Shown: positions 1 through 8,944, counted from the stretch's first letter. The stretch: 64,000 nt of DNA from Alphaproteobacteria bacterium (GCA_019241645.1 JAFAWQ010000044.1:1-64000), one strand, 5' to 3'. Notes: generated from the sequence alone by a model not told the origin. Numbers and translations: made by a program.

Positions 1-691
1 CGCAATACTCTCGGCGCGCCCCAATGTAAGTCGGACAGAGATCGAGGGCCCTCCTAAAAAGCGCGCGCGCGGTGAACAGGTCACCGGCCCTCGCTTCCAG
101 GCGCGCGAGCCATCGCATCGCAATCGCGTCCAGTGGATTGGCGATCAGATGCTCGCGAAGGCGCATGGCCGCATCTTCCTCCGGAAGTTCCTTCAGATGC
201 TCCAGCAGTTTCCGTTCCGCTTTTTGCAGCTGGCCAAAGGTGCGGCGGTCCGCCGCCGGTTCCCATTTGACGTCGCGACAGGTGCTTGCAGCGGCTTCTG
301 CGGCGTCTGCTGCCTGATCCTCTCCGGACAGCCGGAGAAGCTCGGCCAGCTTTCGGTACGCCGGAGCGTGGTCTGGGGCAAGCGTAGTGCATTGGCGCAA
401 AGCGTCGATGGCGGCCGTGTGATACGACATGGCTGCCGTGGTTAGGCCGAGCTCGTACTGATGGTCGGCGGAGGAATCCGCCACCTGCGAGTTGGCTGTC
501 GAAAAATCAGGCGAAACATCCGGCAAAACAACCGGGGCGAATGGACCGGGCGCCGGCGCGCCCCGCAGAACCGCAAAAGGCACTTCGGCCGATGCTGCCC
601 GATGCGGATCACGTCGATCCGACAATACAAAAGGCGCAGGCTGGCTCTTCTCTGCCGGTCGCGACGCCTTGGGGCTCTTAGTGGAAGGCAT
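1..691 (-). CDS. TPR-containing protein, N-terminal part (runs off the left edge)
   Basis: An open frame starts at an ATG at 691 and stays open to the window edge, giving about 230 residues with no stop. The first ~80 residues are Pro/Ala-rich and look disordered. From about residue 85 helix-pair repeats appear, for example a segment reading YELGLTTAAMSYHTAAIDAL, and the last readable piece (ARALFRRALDLCPTYIGARR) is a typical tetratricopeptide repeat. TPR domains bind other proteins. The combination of an N-terminal extension followed by TPRs resembles TPR-sulfotransferase proteins, but the C-terminal domain that would prove this lies outside the window. I see no convincing Shine-Dalgarno before the ATG. 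The C-terminus is absent only because the window ends. Confidence 0.75.
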   Translation of the reverse strand, partial: MPSTKSPKASRPAEKSQPAPFVLSDRRDPHRAASAEVPFAVLRGAPAPGPFAPVVLPDVSPDFSTANSQVADSSADHQYELGLTTAAMSYHTAAIDALRQCTTLAPDHAPAYRKLAELLRLSGEDQAADAAEAAASTCRDVKWEPAADRRTFGQLQKAERKLLEHLKELPEEDAAMRLREHLIANPLDAIAMRWLARLEARAGDLFTARALFRRALDLCPTYIGARREYC

Positions 692-775
692 GTTTGTCAG
701 TCCGTCAGTACGCGCTTGCGGACATACCTTGCGGCCGCGATCTTGGCAAAGCCAAACCGCGACCATCAGGAAAGA

Positions 776-803
776 AAAGGCCAGCGATCTCTCGCTGGCC
801 TTT
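776..803 (-). terminator. intrinsic terminator of the 838-1464 gene
   Basis: A perfect 12-bp stem (AAAGGCCAGCGA / TCGCTGGCCTTT) closes a 4-nt loop. On the minus strand the stem is followed by a T-rich run (TTTTCTTT), as expected for a terminator downstream of the gene ending at 838. A 14-bp palindrome, GCGGCCTAGGCCGC, lies at 817-830 between the stop codon and this hairpin. Confidence 0.75.
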
Positions 804-837
804 CTCGCATTATAGCGCGGCCTAGGCCGCTGCCGGA

Positions 838-1464
838 TTAGTGCGTGAAGGTAAGATGTTCGTGGAGGCCGCCTTTGAAGTTGTACTTGTTCTTGTGCTT
901 ATGCTTCTTGTGCTTGCCGCCAGCAGTCGTCGTGGTCGTTGTATAGCTGGTCTTGACTTGCGCAATGTCGTTCAGGTCGACGTTGCTTGAGGTGGCTACT
1001 TTACTCTTCAAGGTGTACTGCGGAGAATAGAAGGTCAGCGTGCCTGTGCAGCTGCCAATCGTGACATGGCTCTTGAAGGTAGTTACCTTCGCTTTCCCGT
1101 TCCCGCCCAGAGCGACAGCCTTGGCCTTCTGGGGCACAAAGTTAACGCAATGGCCGCCCGATGACACGGTATACCATGCAAAACCACCCAACTGTTTCGG
1201 TGTCTTGTAAGCCGTTGAGGCGGCGAACGTGAAGTTTGTGGAATAGTAGGTAAAGGTAAAGGTAAACGTGCTCGGGTGATGGCTGCCGTTGGCCACAAGC
1301 GTCTTCTGATGCTTCTTGTCGCCGATGACGATGGCGCCTTTGGCCGTCATCACAGCCATTTTCGGCATATGCTTCGGCAAATGCCAGCCGCCAGCCGCCG
1401 CAGGTGCTGCCGCAAAGGCGGTCAGCGCCGCACCGGTGAGCAGCGTTGTCGTCAGTTTGTCCAT
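838..1464 (-). CDS. secreted protein with Thr-rich and His/Lys-rich tail
   Basis: A 208-residue protein of unknown function. Residues 1-24 form a signal peptide (MDKLTTTLL, hydrophobic core, AAPAAAG cleavage region), so it is exported. The mature part has alternating Thr/Phe/Tyr stretches suggestive of beta-strands (FTFTFTYYSTNFTF). It carries two Cys (in GGHCVNF and IGSCTG) that could form one disulfide. The tail has a run of six threonines, then KHKKHKHKNK and a last LHEHLTFTH. The basic, His-rich tail might bind metal or an acidic surface polymer; this is inference. It is monocistronic with its own terminator. I do not recognise a named family. Confidence 0.75.
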   Translation of the reverse strand: MDKLTTTLLTGAALTAFAAAPAAAGGWHLPKHMPKMAVMTAKGAIVIGDKKHQKTLVANGSHHPSTFTFTFTYYSTNFTFAASTAYKTPKQLGGFAWYTVSSGGHCVNFVPQKAKAVALGGNGKAKVTTFKSHVTIGSCTGTLTFYSPQYTLKSKVATSSNVDLNDIAQVKTSYTTTTTTAGGKHKKHKHKNKYNFKGGLHEHLTFTH

Positions 1465-1680
1465 TTGGTCGTCCCCTTGAATAATGTTCGGGCATCATTG
1501 AGTAGTGGCTACCTCAGCCAAGAAAGGCTCCGCCCATGCCCTCGGATCGGACGCCCTAACAAGATGTTAACACCACTGTCGTTGTCGCTGCAAGCCAATC
1601 GGGGTGGACAATTGACATCTACCCAGCCTGCGGACAGTTTTTGGTAAATCCCTCGCCCGCACCTCATCCAAAGGCCTCCG

Positions 1681-2736
1681 GTGCCCCCTGTTATTGAGTC
1701 TGAGCAGACCGAATCATCGAACCTTGATCACCAACTCTGGCAGGGCCTGATTGAGGATTTTGGCGCCCTTGGCGGCACATTGGAAAACGTCGCTCCTCGG
1801 CTGACACGGACGGGGCTGGCTCTGATTTCTGAAAATCCCGCGCATTCTGTCGTTCTACGGGCGCCTAGGAATCTGCTGTTCAGGCCGGAGGATATGGTGC
1901 TGGAGGGCGGCCATGTCCGCATCGGCGCGACCACCGAGCAAAATCAGCACGAGCGAGCCTTTTTCGAGCGCTACCTCGCCGCTGTTGCGTGGACTGGCGC
2001 GGGGGGCGCCTCCTGCGCGCGCCTGATCGACCTCTTCGATCAGCTTGATCCTGGCCTGCGGACAAGATTGGCTGAAGAGTTTGGCATGAACCGTTTTATC
2101 GAAGGACCCAGGGAAACGAGAATTCTGCGCTTGTTCGTCAGTGGCAGGACCGTCGGATTGCGCGGCGAAAGCTTATTCGCGCCTTTCATTGACTTGATGA
2201 AGCGCGGCAATCGCGGACTGCACGCGAGCGCCGGCCCGCAGGGAGGCGTGGAAATACGCGGGGAGGCGGAAGGGCCGCTATTCCTCGCCTTTGGACATCA
2301 TGACACACTTGGAGTTTTCAGAAAGTATGGGGGGGAGCGGCCTCGCCCTCACGCCTTCAGTCTGGCGACACAGTTTAAAGTTGGGCCACTGGAACTTGCT
2401 GTTCAAAGGGATCCGCTGACCAGCATCCAGCGATCAGGGATGCGCATGCCGCAACTTCGTTTGGAGTCGGGCACGATCCATCTGTCCCACGTGATGCTCG
2501 GCAATTTGAGATTTCCCCGAACGCCCCGCGCGATTTTCCGGGCGCTCATGCGCGAAGCCGAGGTTGGACACTCCGATGCGATCTTCGACAGGATCCTTTA
2601 TTTCAACCGGACACGCTTCCTCTCGTTGCTCGAAGCGCTGGAGCCTCATAGCGGGGAACTCGTGACGCGGTTGCGCCGTGTAGCCCTCTTCCAGCTTGCC
2701 GCGCTTGCCGAATGCACGGGGGCGCGGGAGCTATGA
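1681..2736 (+). CDS. SET/Rubisco-LSMT-like protein, paralogue 1 of a tandem pair
   Basis: A 351-residue cytoplasmic protein with a GTG start. It is a clear paralogue of the next gene: both share an N-terminal [DE]F.ALGG.....V.P motif, an LR.P..LL/IRVP..LL segment, PFIDL / PIIEL, a HD.L / HDPL motif, FSL, DR and a terminal EPH.G...T.LR helix. The order GL-x(n)-V-LRAPRNLL, then PFIDL, then DTLGVFRKYGG resembles the SET core of Rubisco-LSMT/SETD3-type lysine methyltransferases followed by a helical substrate-binding domain. The SET NH motif position reads KRG here and the catalytic YG position is not evident. It may therefore be a non-catalytic relative. This assignment rests on pattern comparison by eye. 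It overlaps the next gene by 4 bp (ATGA). Confidence 0.7.
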   Translation: MPPVIESEQTESSNLDHQLWQGLIEDFGALGGTLENVAPRLTRTGLALISENPAHSVVLRAPRNLLFRPEDMVLEGGHVRIGATTEQNQHERAFFERYLAAVAWTGAGGASCARLIDLFDQLDPGLRTRLAEEFGMNRFIEGPRETRILRLFVSGRTVGLRGESLFAPFIDLMKRGNRGLHASAGPQGGVEIRGEAEGPLFLAFGHHDTLGVFRKYGGERPRPHAFSLATQFKVGPLELAVQRDPLTSIQRSGMRMPQLRLESGTIHLSHVMLGNLRFPRTPRAIFRALMREAEVGHSDAIFDRILYFNRTRFLSLLEALEPHSGELVTRLRRVALFQLAALAECTGAREL

Positions 2737-3761
2737 CCCAATATTCCGCGCCGCCCCACGATGAGTGGTCATGGGAATCCATGATCCAGGAGTTTTCCGC
2801 GTTGGGTGGTGTGGTGAAAAACATTGTTCCCAGCGAGCACGGGCTTTCCTCTCGGGATCCGGCCGAGCCTGTTCTCATCCGTGTCCCGCCAGAGCTTTTG
2901 ATCCGAAGTGAGCACGTCGAATTTCTGGACGACAGGATTGTCATCGATAAATCGGCCGAAATTCCGGAGCCTGTGCGCTCCTTTTTCCATCGCTATGCAA
3001 ACACGCTTGGTTTGCGCACTGCGCATACTGCCGAAGCCATTGCTTTTTTCAGCGCCCTAGCCGCGTTGCCCGACGCAGTACGGCAAGTTCTGGCCACCGA
3101 CTTCGGGCTTAGTGCGCCGTTGCAGGACGATACCGCGTCTGCTGCCAGAAACCAGATTTTGAACAGCCGTCGAGTCTTCTGGAGGCGCGGCCGCGCCATC
3201 GCTCCAATAATCGAACTGGCTCGGTATGCGCCCGATGGCCTGAAGCCGGAACGCGGGAGGAGTCTGCAGATTTACGGCTACGCTTCGAAGGAGATCGTCG
3301 TTCGCTTTGCGCGCCACGACCCGCTCTCGGCCTTTGCCCTTTTCGGACGTGCAGTGCCCGAAACCGCAGCATTTAGTCTTCCCATGCAAATCAACGTGGA
3401 GAATTTTGCCATCCTCATCGGCAGAAACCCAGACGAAAGCAAAATGCGCGGCAAGGACCCGGTCCCGGCCATTTCGACCGACGGTCAGAAGATAACGCTG
3501 TCATATCTTCTCCTCGGGGAGCGGAAATCTCCTGCCCTTCCGCGTAGCATTTGCCGTACAGTCTTCACCGAAGCCGGTATTCAGGATCCTGACGAGGCGT
3601 TCGACAGGATTGTACGTTCCAATGCGCTGAAGTTCATCAACCTGCTGCAGGGACTCGAGCCACACGAGGGAAGCATGACGACGACACTCCGAACGATGGC
3701 TCGCTATCAACTCGAAGCGCTCGCCTATTGCATTGGCAGCCGGCAGCTGGCGCCCTCATAG
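2733..3761 (+). CDS. SET/Rubisco-LSMT-like protein, paralogue 2 of a tandem pair
   Basis: A 342-residue protein. I chose the ATG at 2733, which overlaps the upstream stop as ATGA and has GGGAG just before it; an in-frame ATG at 2712 inside the upstream gene is less likely. It shares its architecture with the preceding paralogue: SALGGVVKNIVP, then LIRVPPELLIRSEH, then IAPIIELARYAP where SET proteins carry P.xD..NH, then FARHDPLSAFALFG and AAFSLPM. A C-terminal helical half includes EPHEGSMTTTLRTMARYQL. The residues that bind S-adenosylmethionine and the NH/YG pair of SET enzymes are not conserved, so activity is doubtful. The pair is probably co-translated and the products may form a heterodimer (inference). 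Confidence 0.7.
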   Translation: MTQYSAPPHDEWSWESMIQEFSALGGVVKNIVPSEHGLSSRDPAEPVLIRVPPELLIRSEHVEFLDDRIVIDKSAEIPEPVRSFFHRYANTLGLRTAHTAEAIAFFSALAALPDAVRQVLATDFGLSAPLQDDTASAARNQILNSRRVFWRRGRAIAPIIELARYAPDGLKPERGRSLQIYGYASKEIVVRFARHDPLSAFALFGRAVPETAAFSLPMQINVENFAILIGRNPDESKMRGKDPVPAISTDGQKITLSYLLLGERKSPALPRSICRTVFTEAGIQDPDEAFDRIVRSNALKFINLLQGLEPHEGSMTTTLRTMARYQLEALAYCIGSRQLAPS

Positions 3762-3818
3762 CGAGTTCGCCGGCGAAAGCCGTCGGTTTGGCTGCCTTTC
3801 TGCGCGTCCTCCGCAGCC

Positions 3819-5315
3819 TTAGGCCCGCTGGACCGAATAGCTGGATTGCGAAGCGATTGCTCGTAAAGAAATATGAGCATGCGCCGGAGCCATCTCCTTC
3901 TGCTCCCTCAGGTCCGGGCGAGCCGGGAAAACCACGCAGGCGCGGCAACCTTGGCCAGGTTCGCTCTCGATCCAGGCGCGCGCGCCATGCAATTCCGCCA
4001 AACCCCGAACAAGCGCGAGCCCGAGGCCTGTTCCATTGCCGCCCCGGTCGTAGCGATTGTCGACCTGGCTGAACGGGCTGAAAATTCCGTCCAGCTTGTC
4101 CGGCGGAATGCCTGGGCCATTGTCCTCGACCGTGATTTGAAAGCCCCCGCCGGCGGCGCGCGATCCGGTGACGGTGATCGACCCGCCCGTCGGGGTGAAT
4201 TTTACCGCGTTCGCCACGAGATTGATAAGGATCTGCTTGAGTGCCCTCTCATCGGCCACGAGATCGGGCGCATTCGCATTGACGCTGATCGACAGCCTTT
4301 GATTGCGCTGACGCGCGCGGGTCGCGGCGATTTTCAGCGCCGCCTCGAAAATGGCGCGCGCGTTCAGCACGCGCGGCTCGATATCCATCCGTCCCGCCTC
4401 GATCTTGGCCACATCGAGCAGATCGTTGATCAGGCTCAGCAGGTGCGTGCCCGAGCCGTGAATGTCGCGCGCATATTCCGGATATCGCCGCGAGCCCACC
4501 GGGCCGAACGTCTCCTTGGCGATAATTTCCGAGAAGCCCAGGATGGCATTCAGCGGCGTGCGCAACTCGTGGCTCATGTTGTGTAGAAAGGCCGTCTTCG
4601 AAGCGTTCGCCGCCTCTGCTTCAAACCGCTTGCGCAGTGCCTCGTCGCGCGCCAATTCGAGTTCGTGAGCTAGATCTTCCACCTCGAAGCGCAGGCGGGA
4701 ATTTTCATCGAAGCTGTTGGTGATGCGGCGGGAGTCGGCAAACAGCAGCGTCACGCAGAACGGCAACAGGGCTGCCAGACCATAGTCGAATTCCGTATGG
4801 CCCACGAGAAGCCTGAGCAACGTCAGCGCCACGATCGGTGCGAGGCTGGCGGCCAGCATGTCCAGATGATTGGCCCGATTGACGACAAAGCTTGCGACAA
4901 CGCACACCACCGCGGCCCACACGAACACATGGTTCATCATGCTCGTTGGGTCCCATAACAGCCATGGCAGGCAGCCCCAGGCCAAGCTGATCAAGAGCTG
5001 TACGCCGATGAAGCGTCGGAACCATTGCCGCAGTTCATCGGCGGTCGCGCTGTCGGCGGCCTCGCGATAGTGCTCGATGAAGCCCTGGCAGAGAAGCATC
5101 AGTGCCGCGATAAGCGCGGGCAGCGCCGCTGACTTGAAGATGGGCCGGTGGCCGAAGAATCCGAACGTATCGGAAGCGAAGAATGCCACCCATGCGGCCC
5201 AGACGGGGGCAAGATAGCGCGAGGATGTGACAACCGATGCCAGCGCATCCAGTTGCGTCTTCAGAACGCGAACGTCATTGCTTCGCCGGATGCGCACCCC
5301 CCAAGTTGGCTTCAC
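3819..5315 (-). CDS. membrane sensor histidine kinase (orphan)
   Basis: A 498-residue protein beginning with GTG. The first ~200 residues hold about six hydrophobic segments with no obvious periplasmic sensor domain, then a short coiled coil (about 200-240). The HisKA dimerisation helix contains the phospho-acceptor His in HNMSHELRTPLNAILGF (about residue 250). The HATPase domain shows the N box (LINLVANAVKFTP), the G1 box (VEDNGPGIP) and a G2-type GTGLGLALV. This is therefore a transmembrane two-component kinase. No response regulator gene is adjacent, so the partner must be encoded elsewhere. It converges on the SET-like pair and diverges from the GloVer gene at 5477. Confidence 0.9.
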   Translation of the reverse strand: MKPTWGVRIRRSNDVRVLKTQLDALASVVTSSRYLAPVWAAWVAFFASDTFGFFGHRPIFKSAALPALIAALMLLCQGFIEHYREAADSATADELRQWFRRFIGVQLLISLAWGCLPWLLWDPTSMMNHVFVWAAVVCVVASFVVNRANHLDMLAASLAPIVALTLLRLLVGHTEFDYGLAALLPFCVTLLFADSRRITNSFDENSRLRFEVEDLAHELELARDEALRKRFEAEAANASKTAFLHNMSHELRTPLNAILGFSEIIAKETFGPVGSRRYPEYARDIHGSGTHLLSLINDLLDVAKIEAGRMDIEPRVLNARAIFEAALKIAATRARQRNQRLSISVNANAPDLVADERALKQILINLVANAVKFTPTGGSITVTGSRAAGGGFQITVEDNGPGIPPDKLDGIFSPFSQVDNRYDRGGNGTGLGLALVRGLAELHGARAWIESEPGQGCRACVVFPARPDLREQKEMAPAHAHISLRAIASQSSYSVQRA

Positions 5316-5476
5316 GGCAAATCCATACGGCTGAAGTTCCGGTCAATGATTATCCCTGCTGTCCTAAGATTTCGCTTAGCGGGAGGCAAAAAATTACCAT
5401 TCCTTCACGGAATATCCACAGACCACGAGCGTCTAGTCGCCAGGGGATCGGGGCGTGATTGCGAGAGGAGAAATGC

Positions 5477-6844
5477 ATGATCGCCATTCCGCGCCGGATT
5501 GCCGGGCGCCAAATATCGCCGAGTTCCTTGTCCAGACGCGTCTTGCGCGCATCGGCCTGCGTGGCAGCACTGAGCTGCATCGGCGTTGGCCTTGCCGAGG
5601 CCAAGAATTTCGATGTGCTGTACGCCTTCTGCGCCAAAAGCGGCTGCGTTGACGGCAAGGAGCCGATGGCTCCCCTCGTCTCCGACTCGCACGGAAACCT
5701 CTACGGCACCACCTTCGGAGGCGGCAGCGCGGGCAGCGGTACGGTGTTCGCGCTTGTCCCCAGCGCCGACGGGAGCAAGTGGACCCACAAGGTGCTCTAC
5801 AATTTCTGCACGGCGGAAGCCTGCTCGGACGGGGAGTTCCCCAATCCAGGCGCCCTGGCGATCGACTCCCAGGGAAACCTCTACGGCACGGTCCCCAGTG
5901 GCGGCAGATCGGGGGGCGGCATCGCTTACAAGCTGACCCCAGGCAAAAGAACCGACGCGCCGTGGACGCTTTCAGTGCTGCATGACTTCTGTGGCAGCGA
6001 TTCCTGCTCCGATGGCAGCATGCCTTGGGCAGGATTGACCTATCGTGGCGCCGCCGAAGGTCTTCCCTACGACGGGACTTCGCCCCTGTACGGCACGACA
6101 TTCGTCGGCGGGTCGACAGGGTATGGCACCGCCTATTCCCTCACGCCGAAGGGAAAAAGTTGGCGCGAGCAGGTTCTTTACACCTTCTGCACGCAAGCCA
6201 GCTGCACCGACGGCGGCGAACCGGATGCGCCATTGACGGTCGACAGCGACGGCAATGTCTATGGAACAACATCGGAGTTCGGCCCCAACTACGCGGGCAC
6301 CGCGTTCCAGTTGCGCAAGCAAAACAAACATTGGAAGGCGAACGTGCTTTACGCCTTTTGCGCGGCAGCCAACTGTTCCGACGGCAAACAGCCTTCCGTT
6401 GGCGGGCTGGTGATTGACGCGTCGGGCGCGCTTTACGGCACCACCAGCCGCGGCGGCTCACAGGATGGCGGCACCGCATTCAAGCTTGTGCGGCATGGCG
6501 CGCACTCCGATGCAAGTGTGCTTCACAGCTTCTGCGTTCAGCAAAACTGTTCGGACGGCGCCCTCCCGGATAGCGCGCTATGGCTCGAACCGACCGGCAA
6601 GCTCTATGGCACGCTTGCCAGTGGCGGCGTTCACTTCGGCGGCTACGCGGGTGGCGCCGGCGGCGTTTACAGCCTCGATGGCGGCAGCATGCACGCCCTC
6701 CATATGTTTTGCTCGCAGACCGATTGCCGCGACGGCGCGCGGCCGATGGCCGGCCTGATTCCGGTCAAGGGCGGGCAGCTCGTCGGAACGGCATCAGCCG
6801 GTGGCCCGCACAATGCGGGTGTCGTATTCGCGGTGAAACCCTGA
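5477..6844 (+). CDS. secreted GloVer-repeat protein with FCx4C in every repeat
   Basis: A 455-residue exported protein. The ATG at 5477 has a good Shine-Dalgarno (GAGGAG); an overlapping ATG at 5473 is out of frame. After a signal segment ending near GLAEAK, the protein consists of seven ~55-residue repeats of the GloVer type (TIGR03803): LY.FC....C.DG..P, then a G.LYGTT..GG....GT.F.L hairpin. Seven repeats fit a seven-bladed beta-propeller. Every repeat carries FC, four residues, then C, giving fourteen regularly spaced cysteines; the other two GloVer proteins in this window lack the pattern. The function of GloVer proteins is not established; an extracellular binding role is likely. A terminator follows at 6866. 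Confidence 0.85.
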   Translation: MIAIPRRIAGRQISPSSLSRRVLRASACVAALSCIGVGLAEAKNFDVLYAFCAKSGCVDGKEPMAPLVSDSHGNLYGTTFGGGSAGSGTVFALVPSADGSKWTHKVLYNFCTAEACSDGEFPNPGALAIDSQGNLYGTVPSGGRSGGGIAYKLTPGKRTDAPWTLSVLHDFCGSDSCSDGSMPWAGLTYRGAAEGLPYDGTSPLYGTTFVGGSTGYGTAYSLTPKGKSWREQVLYTFCTQASCTDGGEPDAPLTVDSDGNVYGTTSEFGPNYAGTAFQLRKQNKHWKANVLYAFCAAANCSDGKQPSVGGLVIDASGALYGTTSRGGSQDGGTAFKLVRHGAHSDASVLHSFCVQQNCSDGALPDSALWLEPTGKLYGTLASGGVHFGGYAGGAGGVYSLDGGSMHALHMFCSQTDCRDGARPMAGLIPVKGGQLVGTASAGGPHNAGVVFAVKP

Positions 6845-6865
6845 CTGACATAAGCGACGCTCGAG

Positions 6866-6895
6866 TGGAGGCGGTGATTGCCGCCTCCATTTTCT
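6866..6895 (+). terminator. intrinsic terminator after the first GloVer gene
   Basis: A perfect 9-bp stem TGGAGGCGG / CCGCCTCCA with loop TGATTG is followed directly by TTTTCT. It lies 22 bp after the stop codon of the GloVer gene and upstream of parE. Confidence 0.8.
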
Positions 6896-6964
6896 CCGGC
6901 TTGCGGTTGGCGATGGGTTCGGATTGGGTAGCGCGAAACCGCACCCGATTCTGCGTACGCGTTC

Positions 6965-8944
6965 ATGGCCAAAGCACCAGATCTATTCGACTCCGCTGGC
7001 CCCTCGTCGAAGGGCTACACGGCAAAGGACATCGAGGTTCTGGAAGGGCTGGAGCCGGTGCGCCGCAGGCCCGGCATGTATATCGGTGGCACCGACACTT
7101 ACGCGCTGCATCATCTTGCCGCCGAAATTCTCGACAATTCGATGGACGAAGCGGTTGCGGGCTACGCCAATCGCATCGAGATGGAGCTCGCGCCGGGCAA
7201 TGTGCTGAAAATTCGCGACAACGGCCGCGGTATGCCAATCGATCCGCATCCCAAATTCAAAGGCAAGTCGGCATTGGAAGTGATCATGACCACCTTGCAT
7301 GCCGGCGGGAAGTTTGGCGGCAAGGTCTACGACACCTCCGGCGGCCTGCATGGCGTCGGCGCCTCCGTCGTGAACGCGCTTTCCGAATGGCTGGAAGTGG
7401 AAGTCGCGCGCGATCGCCGCGCGCATCGCATGCGCTTTCAGCGCGGCAAGCCTGACGGCAAATTGAAAGATCTCGGCAGCGTCAACCGGCGCGGCACGAC
7501 GGTGACATTCAAGCCTGACACCCAAATCTTCGGCAAGGAGACGCACTTCTCGCCTGCCACCTTGTACCGCATGGCACGCTCCAAAGCGTATCTCTATCGC
7601 GGCGTGGAAATTCTGTGGTCGTGCGACCCTTCCCTGCTCAAAGCGAGCAACGCCACGCCAGCCGAGGACAAGTTGCACTTCCCCGGCGGGCTGCTCGATT
7701 TCCTGCGCGGCGAAATCGGCGGCAAACAAACCGTGACGCGCGAATTCTTCGGCCCCTCCGACGAAGAGCGCAAGAAAGCGCGGCCGCAAGTGGAATGGGC
7801 GGTCGCTTGGGCGCCGATGGCCGAACCGTTCATTCACTCCTACTGCAACACCATTCCAACGTTGCAAGGCGGCACGCACGAGCAAGGATTTCGCAACGCG
7901 CTGACCAAAGGACTGCGCGCGCATGGCGAGCGCGCCAACAATCGCAAAACCGCACTGATCGCGCCGGACGACGTGATGGCGGCCGCCTGCGGCACGCTTT
8001 CCATCTTCATCCGCGAACCAGAATTCCAAGGCCAGACGAAAGAGAAATTGTCGTCGCCGGATGCCACCCGGCTGGTGGAGAACACGGTACGCGATCATTT
8101 CGATCATTGGCTGGCGCAGAACCCACAGGAAGCCGGCAAGCTGCTGGAGTTCGTCATCGATCAGGCGGACGAGCGGCTGAAGCGGCGGCAGGAGCGGGAG
8201 GTTTCGCGCAAAGCTGCCACGCGCAAACTGCGCCTTCCCGGCAAGCTCGCCGACTGCACCCGCGACGCGCCCGGTGGCACCGAAATTTTTCTGGTGGAAG
8301 GTGATTCCGCCGGCGGCTCAGCCAAACAGGCGCGTGATCGTGCCACCCAGGCCATCCTGCCGTTGCGCGGCAAGATCCTCAATGTCGCGAGTGCGGCGGC
8401 CGGCAAGCTGGAGCAGAACACCGAACTCGCCAATCTGGTACAGGCGCTCGGCTCTGGCACCGGCGCGCGCTATAGCGATGATGCGCTGCGCTACGAGCGC
8501 GTCATCATCATGACCGACGCGGATGTGGACGGCGCGCACATCGCCTCGCTGCTGCTCACATTCTTCTATCGCGAAATGCCGGAGCTGATTTCACGCGGCC
8601 ATTTGTTTCTCGCCATGCCGCCCCTTTATCGGCTCTCACACGCCGGCAAGACCATGTACGCGCGCGACGAACGCCACCGCGACGAGCTGCTGAAGACGGC
8701 TTTCAAGGGTAACGCCAAAGTGGAAATCTCGCGCTTCAAGGGCCTCGGCGAAATGATGCCGGCGCAGCTGAAAGAAACCACCATGAAGCCCGGCGCGCGT
8801 ACCCTCATTCAGGTGGAGGTGCCGCAGGAAGCGCAGAAGGAAACTGGCGACCTTATCGAGCGGCTGATGGGCAAGAAGCCGGAGCTGCGCTTCAAATTCA
8901 TCCAGGAGAACGCGCAGTTCGCCGCCGCCGATGTGGATGTTTGA
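6965..8944 (+). CDS. parE: DNA topoisomerase IV subunit B
   Basis: A 659-residue ATPase subunit of topoisomerase IV, which decatenates daughter chromosomes with ParC. The GHKL ATPase domain shows VLEGLEPVRRRPGMYIG (about 25-41), the catalytic region EILDNSMDEA, and GGLHGVGASVVNAL (about 128-141). The TOPRIM domain carries LVEGDSAGGSAKQARDR (about 440) and the metal-binding IMTDADVDGAHI (about 515). Length matches alphaproteobacterial ParE and is shorter than GyrB. Its partner parC lies on the other strand at 46532, so the two are not in one operon. The stop codon abuts the stop of the convergent GloVer gene as TGATCA. Confidence 0.96.
   Translation: MAKAPDLFDSAGPSSKGYTAKDIEVLEGLEPVRRRPGMYIGGTDTYALHHLAAEILDNSMDEAVAGYANRIEMELAPGNVLKIRDNGRGMPIDPHPKFKGKSALEVIMTTLHAGGKFGGKVYDTSGGLHGVGASVVNALSEWLEVEVARDRRAHRMRFQRGKPDGKLKDLGSVNRRGTTVTFKPDTQIFGKETHFSPATLYRMARSKAYLYRGVEILWSCDPSLLKASNATPAEDKLHFPGGLLDFLRGEIGGKQTVTREFFGPSDEERKKARPQVEWAVAWAPMAEPFIHSYCNTIPTLQGGTHEQGFRNALTKGLRAHGERANNRKTALIAPDDVMAAACGTLSIFIREPEFQGQTKEKLSSPDATRLVENTVRDHFDHWLAQNPQEAGKLLEFVIDQADERLKRRQEREVSRKAATRKLRLPGKLADCTRDAPGGTEIFLVEGDSAGGSAKQARDRATQAILPLRGKILNVASAAAGKLEQNTELANLVQALGSGTGARYSDDALRYERVIIMTDADVDGAHIASLLLTFFYREMPELISRGHLFLAMPPLYRLSHAGKTMYARDERHRDELLKTAFKGNAKVEISRFKGLGEMMPAQLKETTMKPGARTLIQVEVPQEAQKETGDLIERLMGKKPELRFKFIQENAQFAAADVDV

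Noticed and set aside
61-72. GCGCGCGCGCGG tract suspected to cause a frameshift in the TPR gene
   Set aside because: Careful codon counting shows that the frame from 691 continues through the tract into a proper TPR helix (ARALFRRALDLCPTY), so no frameshift is needed.
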